A stretch of DNA of 64,000 nt from Nitrospiria bacterium (GCA_035517655.1 DATIYJ010000018.1:1-64000); one strand, 5' to 3'; counted from the first letter of the stretch, positions 1 to 8,861 are shown. Program-made: numbers and translations. The notes: generated by a model not told the origin, from the sequence alone.

Positions 1-368
1 AAGCGATAGAAACGTTGGGAAAGGGCACCGACTCTTTTTATCAGGCCCTCTCGACCGCGCTGCGGGATCAGGACCCGGCGGTGTTCCGTAAAGCCGTTTC
101 CATGATGATTTCCCATCGGGATCCAAGATCGATGGAAATGATCACGGCCCGATTAACATACACGAGCCGGTCGAAAATCGACGGGCACCTCATGACGGTC
201 CTGGCGATCATCCGAAAATCGGGGGCCAAGGAATTAATCCCCGTCCTTGCGAAACTGCGACGCCAGCTGATGCTCCGTTTCTGGCAGTGGAACCGGACTC
301 GCGCCCTCTATAAAGCCGTCAACGACACCATCCGCGAAATTCAACGGGAAAAAAGGACCGATGCCTGA
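1..368 (+). CDS. C-terminal part of a helical (HEAT-like) repeat protein, 5' end outside window
   Basis: The reading frame is open to the left edge (codons from base 3), so the TTG at 15 is probably internal and the gene starts upstream of the window. About 120 residues are visible. They are all-helical in character, with pairs of amphipathic helices such as DSFYQALSTALRDQDPAVFR and KELIPVLAKLRRQL, typical of the end of a HEAT/Armadillo-type scaffold. The stop overlaps the start of the following HD-GYP gene by 8 bases, so the two are probably translationally coupled and work in the same signalling output. No catalytic motif is visible. Assignment to HEAT repeats is by general pattern only. 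Confidence 0.55.
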   Translation, partial: AIETLGKGTDSFYQALSTALRDQDPAVFRKAVSMMISHRDPRSMEMITARLTYTSRSKIDGHLMTVLAIIRKSGAKELIPVLAKLRRQLMLRFWQWNRTRALYKAVNDTIREIQREKRTDA

Positions 369-1614
369 TCAAGATTCGCCCAAAAAACCGGATCCGACTT
401 CACCGGACGGTCCCCGCAAGACTCCGCGCTTCCAGGAAATCGTCCCTTCCAGTCCGGAAGAAAAATTTCTCAGGGCCTTGTCCAAATTTTTGTGGGACCG
501 TGCGTTGTATCCGGAGAACCACCCCCAAATTCTCGTGGATGTTTCAACGCTCCAAACCGCGCTCTCCCTCCTTTTCTCGGAGCGTCCGGAGCGCGTTTTT
601 GTTTTTATCGAAGATCAGATATTCGTCGACGACCGACTCCTGCCGAACGCCCAACGAAACACCGGCGATATCGCTAAATTCCTCCGCGAAAGACAGGTCG
701 ACGCGTTTATCCTGCGACAAGGACTGACTTGGAATGAATTCGGGCCCTTCCTGAACAGTCTTTTGACTTCAAAACAGGAATCCTCAAAACAGGAATCCTC
801 TCGAAAACCCGCCTTTCATTCTCCCCATATCGAGATCCGGGAGTTATCCTCCGTGGAAGGAACCAAACCGGTCGTTCCTTCCATCATCCAAGACCTGGGT
901 TTTTCCGTTTCCAAAACCGCCTCAAAAAAAACGCGTTTTGTGGACGAAGCCAAACTGATCCGGGATATCTATACGGATTGGAACACAACGCAGGAAGCCT
1001 TGGTGAATCTGGTGGTTAAAATCATGCACGTCCTGGAAAAGGGCCTTTTCGAAAATCATCAATCCTTCATCCCGCTGGCCGATCTTAAATCGTACGATGA
1101 ATACACCTACGTCCATGCCATCAATCTGGCGATCCTGACCATGGCCCAGGCGGAATCCATGGGATTCCCCAAGGAAGCCGTTCATGCCTTTGGCGTCGGG
1201 GCACTCCTGCACGATGTGGGAAAAACGCAGGTTCCCATCGACGTTTTAAACAAACAGGGAAAGCTGAGCCCCGAGGAATTTGAAGAAATGAAAAAGCATC
1301 CGGTTCATGGGGCCGTCGTGTTGCTTCAATATCCGGAGATCCCTCCCATCGCGGCCATCGTCGCGTATGAGCATCATCTGAAGTATGACGGAACCGGGTA
1401 TCCCTCGATGAAACAAAAAAGGACCCCGCATGTCGCCAGCCGGTTCACGTCCATTTCGGACCAGTTCGACGCCATGCGAAGCAACCGTCCTTATCGAGAT
1501 GCCCTGCCCCCGGAAAAGATCTTTGAGTTGATGCAGGAAAGTCGGGGAACGGGACTGGATCCTGATTTGCTGGATCATTTCATCGCCTTCATGAAATCCA
1601 GAAAAATCATTTGA
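361..1614 (+). CDS. HD-GYP domain protein, probable c-di-GMP phosphodiesterase
   Basis: 417 residues. The C-terminal half (about 240-410) is an HD-GYP domain, a metal-dependent phosphodiesterase family that linearises cyclic-di-GMP. The HD pair is in LLHDVGK (H284, D285), followed by EHHLKYDGTGYP with the GYP signature at 346-348, and a conserved DQFDAM segment. The N-terminal half is an uncharacterised helical domain followed by a low-complexity linker that carries an exact five-residue duplication (SKQES twice). There is no transmembrane segment, so it should be cytoplasmic. The ATG at 361 overlaps the end of the upstream helical-repeat gene, so the two form an operon. The catalytic residues look intact, so activity is expected, though substrate preference (c-di-GMP or cGAMP) cannot be read from sequence. 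Confidence 0.88.
   Translation: MPDQDSPKKPDPTSPDGPRKTPRFQEIVPSSPEEKFLRALSKFLWDRALYPENHPQILVDVSTLQTALSLLFSERPERVFVFIEDQIFVDDRLLPNAQRNTGDIAKFLRERQVDAFILRQGLTWNEFGPFLNSLLTSKQESSKQESSRKPAFHSPHIEIRELSSVEGTKPVVPSIIQDLGFSVSKTASKKTRFVDEAKLIRDIYTDWNTTQEALVNLVVKIMHVLEKGLFENHQSFIPLADLKSYDEYTYVHAINLAILTMAQAESMGFPKEAVHAFGVGALLHDVGKTQVPIDVLNKQGKLSPEEFEEMKKHPVHGAVVLLQYPEIPPIAAIVAYEHHLKYDGTGYPSMKQKRTPHVASRFTSISDQFDAMRSNRPYRDALPPEKIFELMQESRGTGLDPDLLDHFIAFMKSRKII
769..798 (+). repeat. 15-bp perfect tandem duplication inside the HD-GYP gene
   Basis: The 15-mer TCAAAACAGGAATCC occurs twice back to back, in frame, adding one SKQES unit to the linker between the N-terminal domain and the HD-GYP domain. It looks like a recent slippage event in a tolerant linker. 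Confidence 0.9.
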
Positions 1615-1929
1615 AATCCCATTTTCAGTCGAAAGCGCCGCAGTAGAGATCGGCCGCAATTCCAGGGAGCCCGCAAAGGATCATTTAATTCAAGGTTCTA
1701 GAAACCGATTCCCGACAAAAAGCGTTCACCGCGAAACGCATTAACTCTCTGATAGAATAAGAGAATTTGGATGAGGTGCCGCCAGGCGGTATTTGGCAGC
1801 CCCTAGGCGGCGGATATCTTTGTGCTATACTCAATTTAGCGTGTAGATTCAAAATCTTAAGGGTTTGATAAGCCCTTGCGAGTCTCGGTCTTCCGGTAGA
1901 ACGAACATTAATCATCCTGAGAATAGACC
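1615..1929. other. 315-bp intergenic region between the two HD-type genes
   Basis: The stretch is more AT-rich than its surroundings and has no convincing ORF; the minus-strand reading frame over it has no family resemblance. The only feature I can support is an extended -10 element near its right end (1826-1831). No convincing terminator hairpin was seen after the first HD-GYP gene. Confidence 0.5.
1823..1831 (+). promoter_or_regulatory. Possible extended -10 promoter for the GAF/HD gene
   Basis: TATACT at 1826-1831 is preceded by TGC, giving the TGn extended -10 form. No good -35 hexamer lies 17-18 bases upstream. A start here would leave a leader of about 90 bases before the ATG at 1930. 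Confidence 0.4.
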
Positions 1930-4182
1930 ATGCCTGACTATGATGTGATCCGGGACCTTCTCGTACAATTCCACTGGATTTCTCAAATGGTGGAGGCCAC
2001 TCTCCACGGCAAGCCCATCCCGCCCACCCAAGGGCAACCCACCACCCAAGTCAAGCAACTCATGGCCTCGCTCTTGGCGCTCTCGGAACAGTACAGGAGC
2101 CTTCAAGATCAGGTCGACGGCTATAGACGAAAACAGCAGGCGTTGGAGGTAACATTTAAAAACATGACGGCACAACTCGGCGTTGAAAAGATGGCCTCGT
2201 CGAACGCCGCGCTGCTGGAGGCAAACCTCAAACGAGCCGAGCGACGGATCGACGATCTTATCATAACGAATCAGGCCCTTCGAGGTCACGTTCTGGATTT
2301 GACGAAGCAGTTGATGTCCAGTCGGCAGGAATTTGCGTCCCGAGAATCCCTGGATAAAAAATTAGTCCTGCAAGAGAGTGAATCGCCCGGGCCGCCGATA
2401 CAAAGCAGCGGAACCGGCCGATCGGTCGAGGCGCCTCCGCAAAAGCAGAACGGGGCGGATGACCGAACCAAAGACGATACGCAAGCTCTGCTTTTCATCC
2501 TGAAAACGGTTCAGTTAATGGACACCCATCTCCCACCGGAGGAGGTGGTCAAGCGCGCCTGTCAGATCCCATTGGACTGTTTCGGGTTTCAGCGCAGCGC
2601 GGCCTTTCTATGGGAAGAAGCCTCCGCCAGCTTCATCCCTGTTCATTCGTTGGGAATGAAAGCTTCTCTCATCGCGGCCTTCGGGGCTTCCAGACTTCGC
2701 GGAATGGACCTGCCCGTTTTGACCGAACTCCTGTCCAAAGGCAGCACGCTGGCGATTGAGAACTGCTGGAAGACTCCCACCCATGGAAAAGTTTTCACCG
2801 CTGACGGAAGAATCGAACCGTTCGAAAGCCCTTTCACGTTCCTGCCTAAGGACTTCGTCGAACGGTTCGAGATTTATTCCCTCATGGCCGTTCCGTTTGC
2901 CAATAAGGGAAGAATTCTGGGAGTCCTGCTGGTGGATTATGGAAACAACCCCCATGAATTTTCGGAAACCGAAATCGCCGCCATGAATGGCTTGGGGTTG
3001 TTCATCGGAATCAGCCTGGACAACATTCAAAGGCAGCAGACCACCACCCAACGCCTGCTGAAACTTGAACGCCAGACCGAAACGGAATCGGTGCTCAGCG
3101 ACATCGAAGGGGCCATCGCCTCGATCGATCAGCCGGAGCAGATGATCGGGGCCGTCATCGGGATGATCCCGCGCGTCATCGCGTGCGATTGGGTCTCCGT
3201 CCTTCTCCGCGACAAACCCGCCGGAGGATTTTACGTGATGGGGAACCTGGGAGACCTCAGCGATCTGGTCTACGGAAAGGGCACCATTCCATTCGATTAC
3301 CTCAACGGCGCGGCCGAACTCCAATACGACCGCATCCTTCATCGGGCCAACCTCGAAACCGAAAGCCGGACCTCCGCCCTGGATCTCTATCTGCTCAGTC
3401 ATGGAATCCGCTCCGACGTGTATGTACCCATTCCCGTTCCGGGAGAAGTGATCGGATTACTCCATCTCTGCAGCCGTCGGGTGGCGGGTTTTGTTCAAGA
3501 AGATATCACGCTGGCCCAGGCCATCGCGAAACGGCTCGGCGACGGGCTGGAAAAGACGATGGCCCAGAGAGTGCGGGATCGCCGGAAGATCAACGGCCAA
3601 TTCAAGCAGATCGAATCGCTGATCGACAACATATCCAAGAAGGACTTCAAATTGGGCGATTATCGTGACGCGATGATCGCCTGTGGACTGGATGTATCCC
3701 GCCGACTCAACCTGGATGAAGAGCAGCAGGGATGGATCAAATATGCCATCGTTCTTCACGAGATCGGAAAGAACGTGTTACCCGAATATATCCTGAACAA
3801 GCGGGAGAAACCGACCGCCAAGGAGATGGCCATTCTTCGCGGTCATCCCACGAAAGGCGCGGAGATGATCAAAAACTTCAGGTTCAGCCAACTGATTAAG
3901 GGGCTGAAGTTCAGTAAATTTGTCGCCCCTCAGATCCGACATCTCTACGAACATTGGGATGGGACCGGTTACCCTGAAGGATTGAAAGGGGAGACGATTC
4001 CCATCGGCTCCCGCATCGTCTCCGTGGTGAACGCCTATGCCGCCATGACGACCGGTCGGCCGTACCGCCATGCCCTCAGCAAAGCGGAGGCCCTCCAGGA
4101 AATCCAAGACGGAGCGGGAACTCAATTTGATCCCCGCGTGGTGGCCGCCTTCCTCCAGTGCCAGAACCAAAATCCGGAATAA
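1930..4182 (+). CDS. GAF-GAF-HD-GYP-like response protein with HE in place of HD
   Basis: 750 residues. An N-terminal region with a coiled coil (about 40-135) is followed by two GAF-type sensor segments (about 190-370 and 385-545) and a C-terminal HD-GYP-like domain (about 575-740). The GYP half is well kept: YEHWDGTGYPEGL, with G-Y-P at 680-682, then a VNAYAAM segment. The first metal site reads LHEIGK, so the Asp of the HD pair is Glu611. Glu can ligate metals, so activity may be kept, altered or lost; the protein may instead bind c-di-GMP as a receptor. It is cytoplasmic, with no membrane segment. It stands alone with its own probable promoter, next to another HD-GYP gene, which suggests a shared c-di-GMP circuit. 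Confidence 0.85.
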   Translation: MPDYDVIRDLLVQFHWISQMVEATLHGKPIPPTQGQPTTQVKQLMASLLALSEQYRSLQDQVDGYRRKQQALEVTFKNMTAQLGVEKMASSNAALLEANLKRAERRIDDLIITNQALRGHVLDLTKQLMSSRQEFASRESLDKKLVLQESESPGPPIQSSGTGRSVEAPPQKQNGADDRTKDDTQALLFILKTVQLMDTHLPPEEVVKRACQIPLDCFGFQRSAAFLWEEASASFIPVHSLGMKASLIAAFGASRLRGMDLPVLTELLSKGSTLAIENCWKTPTHGKVFTADGRIEPFESPFTFLPKDFVERFEIYSLMAVPFANKGRILGVLLVDYGNNPHEFSETEIAAMNGLGLFIGISLDNIQRQQTTTQRLLKLERQTETESVLSDIEGAIASIDQPEQMIGAVIGMIPRVIACDWVSVLLRDKPAGGFYVMGNLGDLSDLVYGKGTIPFDYLNGAAELQYDRILHRANLETESRTSALDLYLLSHGIRSDVYVPIPVPGEVIGLLHLCSRRVAGFVQEDITLAQAIAKRLGDGLEKTMAQRVRDRRKINGQFKQIESLIDNISKKDFKLGDYRDAMIACGLDVSRRLNLDEEQQGWIKYAIVLHEIGKNVLPEYILNKREKPTAKEMAILRGHPTKGAEMIKNFRFSQLIKGLKFSKFVAPQIRHLYEHWDGTGYPEGLKGETIPIGSRIVSVVNAYAAMTTGRPYRHALSKAEALQEIQDGAGTQFDPRVVAAFLQCQNQNPE

Positions 4183-4229
4183 CGATCCGCCATTCTCTCG
4201 GTCCGGACTGACGGCACGTCACCCATCGA

Positions 4230-4259
4230 TTGACACCTTCCTTGTTCCTCCTTTACAAT
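4230..4259 (+). promoter_or_regulatory. Sigma-70 type promoter for the RCC1-like gene
   Basis: TTGACA (4230-4235), an 18-base spacer and TACAAT (4254-4259). The -35 is a perfect consensus and the -10 has one mismatch. Transcription would start near 4266, about 65 bases before the ATG at 4332. Confidence 0.7.
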
Positions 4260-4331
4260 TAGCATAGGCGGGTTTTTCGCGGTCAATGACCGTTAGCCGG
4301 CCGGACACGTCCATCCAGAGCAGCTTTCTTT

Positions 4332-5486
4332 ATGAAATTGTTGAGCGGCCCGAAAAAGACCTCGTATGCGGCGGACCGGTGCTCGCGACTCACGGTGACG
4401 ACGGCGACGGCGCTGGCCCTGATATTGACCGCCACGATCAACAGCCCCGGCCGAAGTTCAAAGGCCCGCGATGAAAACCCGCATCCGAAAGCACCCAGGT
4501 TTATCTCCCTGGCCGCGGGAAGTCATCACGTTTGCGGCATCCTCTCCAGCGGCCAGGTCACCTGCTGGGGAAGCAACATCATGGGGCAACTCGGCAACGG
4601 AGTTCAGGTCGATGCGCCCACCGAGACACCGGTCGAGGTGATCGGCATTGCGTCCGCAACCGTCGTCGCGGGCGGGGATGTCCACACCTGCGCTCGACTC
4701 CGAGACGGTACCGTCCAGTGTTGGGGAAGCAACCGTTTTGGTCAGCTCGCGAGCGACCTCCCAAGCTCAGCCGAACCCGTCCCCGTGCCCGAAATTACCC
4801 ATGCCACGTATGTCGCATCGGGTTCCTTCCACAGTTGTGCCCTGATTGTGAGCGGCCGCGTCTATTGCTGGGGATTTAACAAATCCGGACAGCTCGGCGG
4901 CACCTCGGAACCCCAGTCGGAGGTTCCGGTGGAGGTCCGCGGAGTCGATCATGCCGTCGCCCTGTCGGCGGGCGGCTCGCATAGCTGCACCGTGACGACA
5001 AACGGCGCGGTCCAGTGCTGGGGGGGCAATTTTTCCGGTGAATTGGGAATCGCCGTGAAGGACACGACGTCGCGGCCGGTTACCGTCGCCGGACTCCCGC
5101 CGGCCCGCTCGGTCGCGGCGGGTGAAAACCATACCTGCGCGGTTTTGAGGAACGGTCAAATCGCCTGCTGGGGCGGCAACGCGACCGGGCAGCTTGGAAG
5201 CGGCTCGACGACCGATTCGGCCAAACCGGTGCTCATCGACGGCATCGCGCACGCGGCGAGCGTGTCGGCGGGGCACTTTCATACCTGCGCGCTGCTGAAA
5301 GGCGGACAGGTCGTGTGTTGGGGAAGCAACACCAACGGCGAGCTCGGAACCGGTCCGAAGACCGGCTCGCTCAAGCCGCTGACCGTCACCGGAATACCCC
5401 CCGCCATGGCGGTCGCCGCCGGCGATCGGTTCACCTGCGTCATCCTCCGGAACGGAACGGTGAAGTGTTGGGGCGGCATTCAATAA
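4332..5486 (+). CDS. Exported RCC1-like (beta-propeller) repeat protein
   Basis: 384 residues with a hydrophobic N-terminal segment (about residues 20-40, rich in Ala/Leu/Thr) that looks like a signal peptide or anchor. The rest consists of seven repeats of about 48 residues, each built on the pattern G.xHTCA.L..G.V.CWG.N..GQLG, the hallmark of RCC1/alpha-tubulin suppressor repeats that fold as a seven-bladed propeller. Almost every blade carries the same two cysteines (HTC and CWG), suggesting one disulfide per blade once exported. The last repeat ends at CWGGIQ, so the propeller appears complete. RCC1-like proteins in bacteria have no single known role; here it could be a cell-surface binding or adhesion protein. 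A rhodanese gene follows after 47 bases, probably in the same transcript. No strong ribosome binding site precedes the ATG. Confidence 0.85.
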   Translation: MKLLSGPKKTSYAADRCSRLTVTTATALALILTATINSPGRSSKARDENPHPKAPRFISLAAGSHHVCGILSSGQVTCWGSNIMGQLGNGVQVDAPTETPVEVIGIASATVVAGGDVHTCARLRDGTVQCWGSNRFGQLASDLPSSAEPVPVPEITHATYVASGSFHSCALIVSGRVYCWGFNKSGQLGGTSEPQSEVPVEVRGVDHAVALSAGGSHSCTVTTNGAVQCWGGNFSGELGIAVKDTTSRPVTVAGLPPARSVAAGENHTCAVLRNGQIACWGGNATGQLGSGSTTDSAKPVLIDGIAHAASVSAGHFHTCALLKGGQVVCWGSNTNGELGTGPKTGSLKPLTVTGIPPAMAVAAGDRFTCVILRNGTVKCWGGIQ

Positions 5487-5533
5487 CGAACGCCTCATTC
5501 GGTTCGCGAAATCAAACACAAAGAGGTGATTTC

Positions 5534-5917
5534 ATGAAAAAGCTGTTACTGACGGGGTTATGGGTTCTGATCGGGACGGTCCTCACGGCTTCACCGTCCA
5601 CGGCGGCGCGCCTGAAGACGATCGGCGGTCCGGAGCTTGAGGCCATGATGGCCGACGGCAAATCCATGGTGATCGTCGACGTGAGGGAGGCGGAACTGTT
5701 TTCGGCCGGCCACATCAAAGGAGCGATCAACATCCCGTATGACGACGCCAAAACACGCGTCTTGAAGGAACTTTCCCCCAACGACCGCATCGTGTTCGTT
5801 TGCCACGGCGGGCCGATGGGCGATGAACTGGGCAAGCTCCTTGTCCGGAATGGGTATAACGATGTCTACAATCTTGCAGGCGGCATGAAGAAATGGACCG
5901 GGGTCGTGACCCAATGA
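5534..5917 (+). CDS. Periplasmic rhodanese-like sulfurtransferase
   Basis: 127 residues starting at the ATG at 5534, which has the good Shine-Dalgarno AGAGGTGA five to ten bases upstream; the longer reading frame to the left is not needed. Residues 1-24 are a typical Sec signal peptide ending in STAA. The mature protein is a single rhodanese domain: VIVDVREAELFSAGHIKGA is the CH2A motif, and the catalytic Cys lies in VFVCHGGPMGDE, followed by the NLAGGMKKW motif. The loop after the Cys (CHGGPMG) differs from the usual CxxGxR loop of thiosulfate sulfurtransferases, so the donor and acceptor are uncertain. It lies directly downstream of the RCC1-like gene and probably shares its promoter. A role in periplasmic persulfide handling is possible. 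Confidence 0.88.
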   Translation: MKKLLLTGLWVLIGTVLTASPSTAARLKTIGGPELEAMMADGKSMVIVDVREAELFSAGHIKGAINIPYDDAKTRVLKELSPNDRIVFVCHGGPMGDELGKLLVRNGYNDVYNLAGGMKKWTGVVTQ

Positions 5918-5935
5918 CGTTCAGAGCGGCGGCCG

Positions 5936-6799
5936 TTACGCGACCCCGTATTTTTTGAACCATTCCAGCAGTCGCTCCCATCCGTCCTGCGCCGCTTCTT
6001 TGCGGTAGCTGGGACGGTAGTCGGCGTGGAAACCGTGTGGCGCATCGGGGTAAACGATGATCCGGGAAGGGCTGCCGGCCGCCTGAAGGGTCTTTCGCAT
6101 TCGCTCGATCGTTTCGATCGGAATGGCCGCATCGGCCCCGCCGTACAGTCCGAGCACGGGGGCTTTCAGTTTTCCGACAAGATCGATCGGATATTGGGGC
6201 GTGAGACCGGTCGGCTGACCCACCAGCCGTCCATACCAGGCGACGCCCGCTTTTAGCCGCGAACTGTGCGCCGCGTAAAGCCAGACAATCCGCCCGCCCC
6301 AACAGAAGCCGGTGATTCCAAGCCGCCGAAGATCTCCCTTGCCGGATTCCCCGGCCCAGTCCGCAGCCGCGTCCAGATCGGCCATCACCTGCGCATCCGG
6401 CACCTTCGAAACCACCTGGGCAAGGATTTCCTGGACGTCGGGTATTTTCGAAACGTCTCCCTGCCTCGCGTACAGTTCAGGCGCCACGGCCAGATAACCC
6501 CTTTTTCCGAAGCGACGGCAAATATCCCGGATATGCTCGTGGACGCCGTAGATCTCCTGGACCACCAGCACGACCGGAAAAGGTCCGCCCTCAGCCGGCA
6601 TCGCCCGGTAGGCCGGGATCTCGCCGTCGGCGACCGGAATCTTCACCTCGCCGGCCGACAACCCCACGGCGTCGGTCGCGATTGTCTGGGTCGAGACCGG
6701 GCGCACCGCCATGGCAAAGCCGGCGGCCAGCGCCGTGACGACAAATTCCCGGCGCGTGAAGTCATTCCGGGTTAAAAAATTTGGCATGCGTTCATCCAT
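5936..6799 (-). CDS. Tat-exported dienelactone hydrolase family protein
   Basis: 287 residues from the ATG at 6799, chosen over the GTG at 6805 because GGAGGT sits six bases upstream of the ATG and directly abuts the GTG. The N-terminus carries [17 protein letters not shown], a twin-arginine type signal. The mature part is an alpha/beta hydrolase of the dienelactone hydrolase (carboxymethylenebutenolidase) family: [10 protein letters not shown] near the oxyanion region, nucleophile Cys in GFCWGG, Asp in [10 protein letters not shown] and His in PHGFHAD. Classical members hydrolyse dienelactone in chlorocatechol degradation, but Tat-exported versions are common in organisms with no such pathway and their substrates are unknown. 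It is transcribed toward the rhodanese gene, with 18 bases between the stops. Confidence 0.9.
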   Translation of the reverse strand: MDERMPNFLTRNDFTRREFVVTALAAGFAMAVRPVSTQTIATDAVGLSAGEVKIPVADGEIPAYRAMPAEGGPFPVVLVVQEIYGVHEHIRDICRRFGKRGYLAVAPELYARQGDVSKIPDVQEILAQVVSKVPDAQVMADLDAAADWAGESGKGDLRRLGITGFCWGGRIVWLYAAHSSRLKAGVAWYGRLVGQPTGLTPQYPIDLVGKLKAPVLGLYGGADAAIPIETIERMRKTLQAAGSPSRIIVYPDAPHGFHADYRPSYRKEAAQDGWERLLEWFKKYGVA

Positions 6800-6892
6800 G
6801 ACCACACCTCCGGCTTTGGAAACCCTGAAAATCCTCCCTCGATGGATCGTTTAGGCTGGGCCGAACCCTTGACGCAGTCAAGGGAACTCCTC

Positions 6893-6921
6893 TTGACAGA
6901 GGGGCTGGAGAGGTTTACCAT
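6893..6921 (+). promoter_or_regulatory. Sigma-70 type promoter for the HEPN-like gene
   Basis: TTGACA (6893-6898), a 17-base spacer and TACCAT (6916-6921). Consensus -35 and spacing, -10 with two mismatches. The expected start is about 20 bases before the ATG at 6949, leaving a short leader without a visible Shine-Dalgarno sequence. Confidence 0.6.
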
Positions 6922-6948
6922 AGGGGTATTGTTCGATTAGCCATTCCC

Positions 6949-7416
6949 ATGACCATGGCCAAAAAAGTCCCTAAACAGGAATTCGTGGACCTGGGCGATC
7001 GTCGGATTCTTGCCGACGAATTGAAAAAATCCGTCGAGATCTGCCACAAGGACGGCCGGTACGTCGCCGTCCTCTGCATCATCGTGTGCGGCATCGACGC
7101 CTTCGCCGCCGGCGACAAAAGTTTCACGGCCCACAAACGGGATTACCTGAAAATCCTGGAAAAGCATTTTCCCGTCCTGTCCAAAAAACTTGGGGCTCAA
7201 AAATTCTACAATACCTACCGGCATGGCATCGTCCATCACTTCCATCCGATGAAGGGATACAACCTCAGCCAGGATTCCGACCTCAACGGCGAATACGTCG
7301 CCGAGCTGGAAATCGAGGGGAGACAGGCCGCCGGTGTTTCAATCAATATGGACCGCCTCATTTCGGATTTCATCCAACTCTGCGATTACGTTATTTCCGG
7401 CCATCCGCTCCCCTAA
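6949..7416 (+). CDS. Small conserved-looking protein of unknown function, HEPN-like motif
   Basis: 155 residues, predicted soluble. I do not recognise the family with certainty. Residues 34-65 form a hydrophobic helix pair (AVLCIIVCGIDAFAAG), and residues about 84-100 contain YNTYRHGIVHHF, which matches the RxxxxH signature (Arg, then a polar residue, then His) of HEPN domains, a fold common in RNases and antitoxin-linked proteins. A hydrophobic C-terminal helix follows. The overall all-alpha look and the position of the motif late in the protein fit a HEPN domain, but this is inference. No antitoxin gene (for example a MNT nucleotidyltransferase) lies next to it. It stands alone behind a strong promoter. 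Alternative start at the ATG at 6955. Confidence 0.6.
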   Translation: MTMAKKVPKQEFVDLGDRRILADELKKSVEICHKDGRYVAVLCIIVCGIDAFAAGDKSFTAHKRDYLKILEKHFPVLSKKLGAQKFYNTYRHGIVHHFHPMKGYNLSQDSDLNGEYVAELEIEGRQAAGVSINMDRLISDFIQLCDYVISGHPLP

Positions 7417-7444
7417 CCCTCATCGCGCGCCGTCCGCGATCCGG

Positions 7445-8794
7445 TCAACGCGTCATCCAGGAGCGCGACCGGATCGTCAGCAAAGCGTACGGAAAGATCC
7501 AGAGCAGCGTCAAGAACGAGTAGTAGGCGTAAAGCACGCCGAAGAGACAGTTCCAGGACCGCTCGCTCTGCAAATAGAACAGCATGTAAAACCCGGACAT
7601 CAATCCGATCGCGATCAGAACCCGCGGGATCGTCCACGGATCGCTGACCGACAGCACGACCATCAGCGTCAGGGCCGCATAGCTTACGGGATACCGCAGA
7701 TTGGTGACGAAGCGGTCCAGGATCGCGATCAGGCGGGGTCCAACGGGCCGGGTCCAGACGATGCGCAAAAAACGCAGATCTTCACGGATGTAGCTCCGGT
7801 CCCAACGGATATACATTTTACACAGCTTCGCATACCGATCCGGAACCACGGTGCGGACCACCGCCGTCCGCTGGTAGACGGTGTCATACCCGCACGACAG
7901 GATGAAATTCGTCAGCGCGCGATCCTCGCCGTAGGTGCATTGGGCGCCCAGGAAGGTCTGTCGCTCCCACGGGAGCAGCACCCGGCGCACCACCGCGATC
8001 CGATACGCGGTCAACGCGCCGGGGCAACAGTAAACCGTGCGGTAGGTGGACTGCGTCGCACGCAAAAAGTCGAAGGCCAAGACGTACCGAACCTGCAACA
8101 TCCGCGGAATCAACCCCTGTCGCCGATTGTAGACCTCCACTTTCCCGCCCACGGCGCCCACGTTCGAGTAGCGAAAAGGCCCGGCCAGCGCCAGGAGTGA
8201 ACCGCTGTCGATCACGCTGTCGGAATCCACGGTGACGACGATTTCCCCGCGAGCCCGCCGAAAACCCTCCGCCAATGCGGCGCGCTTGCCTTGATTCCGC
8301 TGGAACCGTATCGGCGTGACCAAGTCCGGATGTCGTTGAGCGGCGCGCTCGATATATTTCCAGGTATCGTCCCGGCTTCCGTCATCCACGACAAGAATCT
8401 CCAACCGCTCTCGCGGATAGAGCGCCGCCGCCACGGAACCGACGGTCTTCTCGACCATCGCCCCCTCGTTATAGGCCGGGATGATGACGGTCAGCGAAGG
8501 GGCTTCGGCCATGGAGGCGGATGCAAAGGGCCGGTAGCGGAACCACAGAAAGGTCCGAAAAGCCAATAACGAGGTCCCCATGATAATCCATAAGAAGCCC
8601 GGCCGCTCGATAAACCGGGCCCATTGGTTGGACACGGATTCGTGGAACAAAGGACGGAAGAGGTGGCTTGAGAGAAGGCTGTAGCTGAGTCCGGCGAGAC
8701 TCAAAAAGATGGCGCCTCTGAGGATCCAATCCCAAAGGTCCGTACGAGTTTTGACGACCCCTTTCTCACGAATTAAGATTGATTCCGAAGACAT
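7445..8794 (-). CDS. Membrane glycosyltransferase family 2, hyaluronan/chitin synthase-like
   Basis: 449 residues. Two N-terminal membrane helices (about 24-44 and 68-86) precede a GT2 catalytic domain (about 98-335), and about three C-terminal helices follow, the layout of processive synthases such as HasA, NodC and PgaC. Visible motifs are VVDDGS (UDP binding, about 135-140), DSDS (metal DxD, about 190-193), GEDR (acceptor/base region, about 289-292) and IRWDRS (the R/QxxRW region, about 329-334). It probably polymerises or adds sugars from a UDP-sugar at the inner face of the cytoplasmic membrane. It is a single gene with its own promoter (8832-8861). No export protein is adjacent, so the polymer and its fate are unknown. 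Confidence 0.88.
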   Translation of the reverse strand: MSSESILIREKGVVKTRTDLWDWILRGAIFLSLAGLSYSLLSSHLFRPLFHESVSNQWARFIERPGFLWIIMGTSLLAFRTFLWFRYRPFASASMAEAPSLTVIIPAYNEGAMVEKTVGSVAAALYPRERLEILVVDDGSRDDTWKYIERAAQRHPDLVTPIRFQRNQGKRAALAEGFRRARGEIVVTVDSDSVIDSGSLLALAGPFRYSNVGAVGGKVEVYNRRQGLIPRMLQVRYVLAFDFLRATQSTYRTVYCCPGALTAYRIAVVRRVLLPWERQTFLGAQCTYGEDRALTNFILSCGYDTVYQRTAVVRTVVPDRYAKLCKMYIRWDRSYIREDLRFLRIVWTRPVGPRLIAILDRFVTNLRYPVSYAALTLMVVLSVSDPWTIPRVLIAIGLMSGFYMLFYLQSERSWNCLFGVLYAYYSFLTLLWIFPYALLTIRSRSWMTR

Positions 8795-8831
8795 TCTGTT
8801 TACTTTCTGAGCAATGTATAAAGATTTTTTA

Positions 8832-8861
8832 AGTATAAGATAAATCGGTGACGGATCTCAA
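8832..8861 (-). promoter_or_regulatory. Sigma-70 type promoter for the GT2 synthase
   Basis: Read on the minus strand: TTGAGA (8861-8856), an 18-base spacer and TATACT (8837-8832). The leader to the ATG at 8794 is about 30 bases and AT-rich. Confidence 0.6.

Noticed and set aside
7334-8200. 288-residue plus-strand frame opposite the GT2 synthase
   Set aside because: Shadow; the minus strand has complete GT2 motifs.
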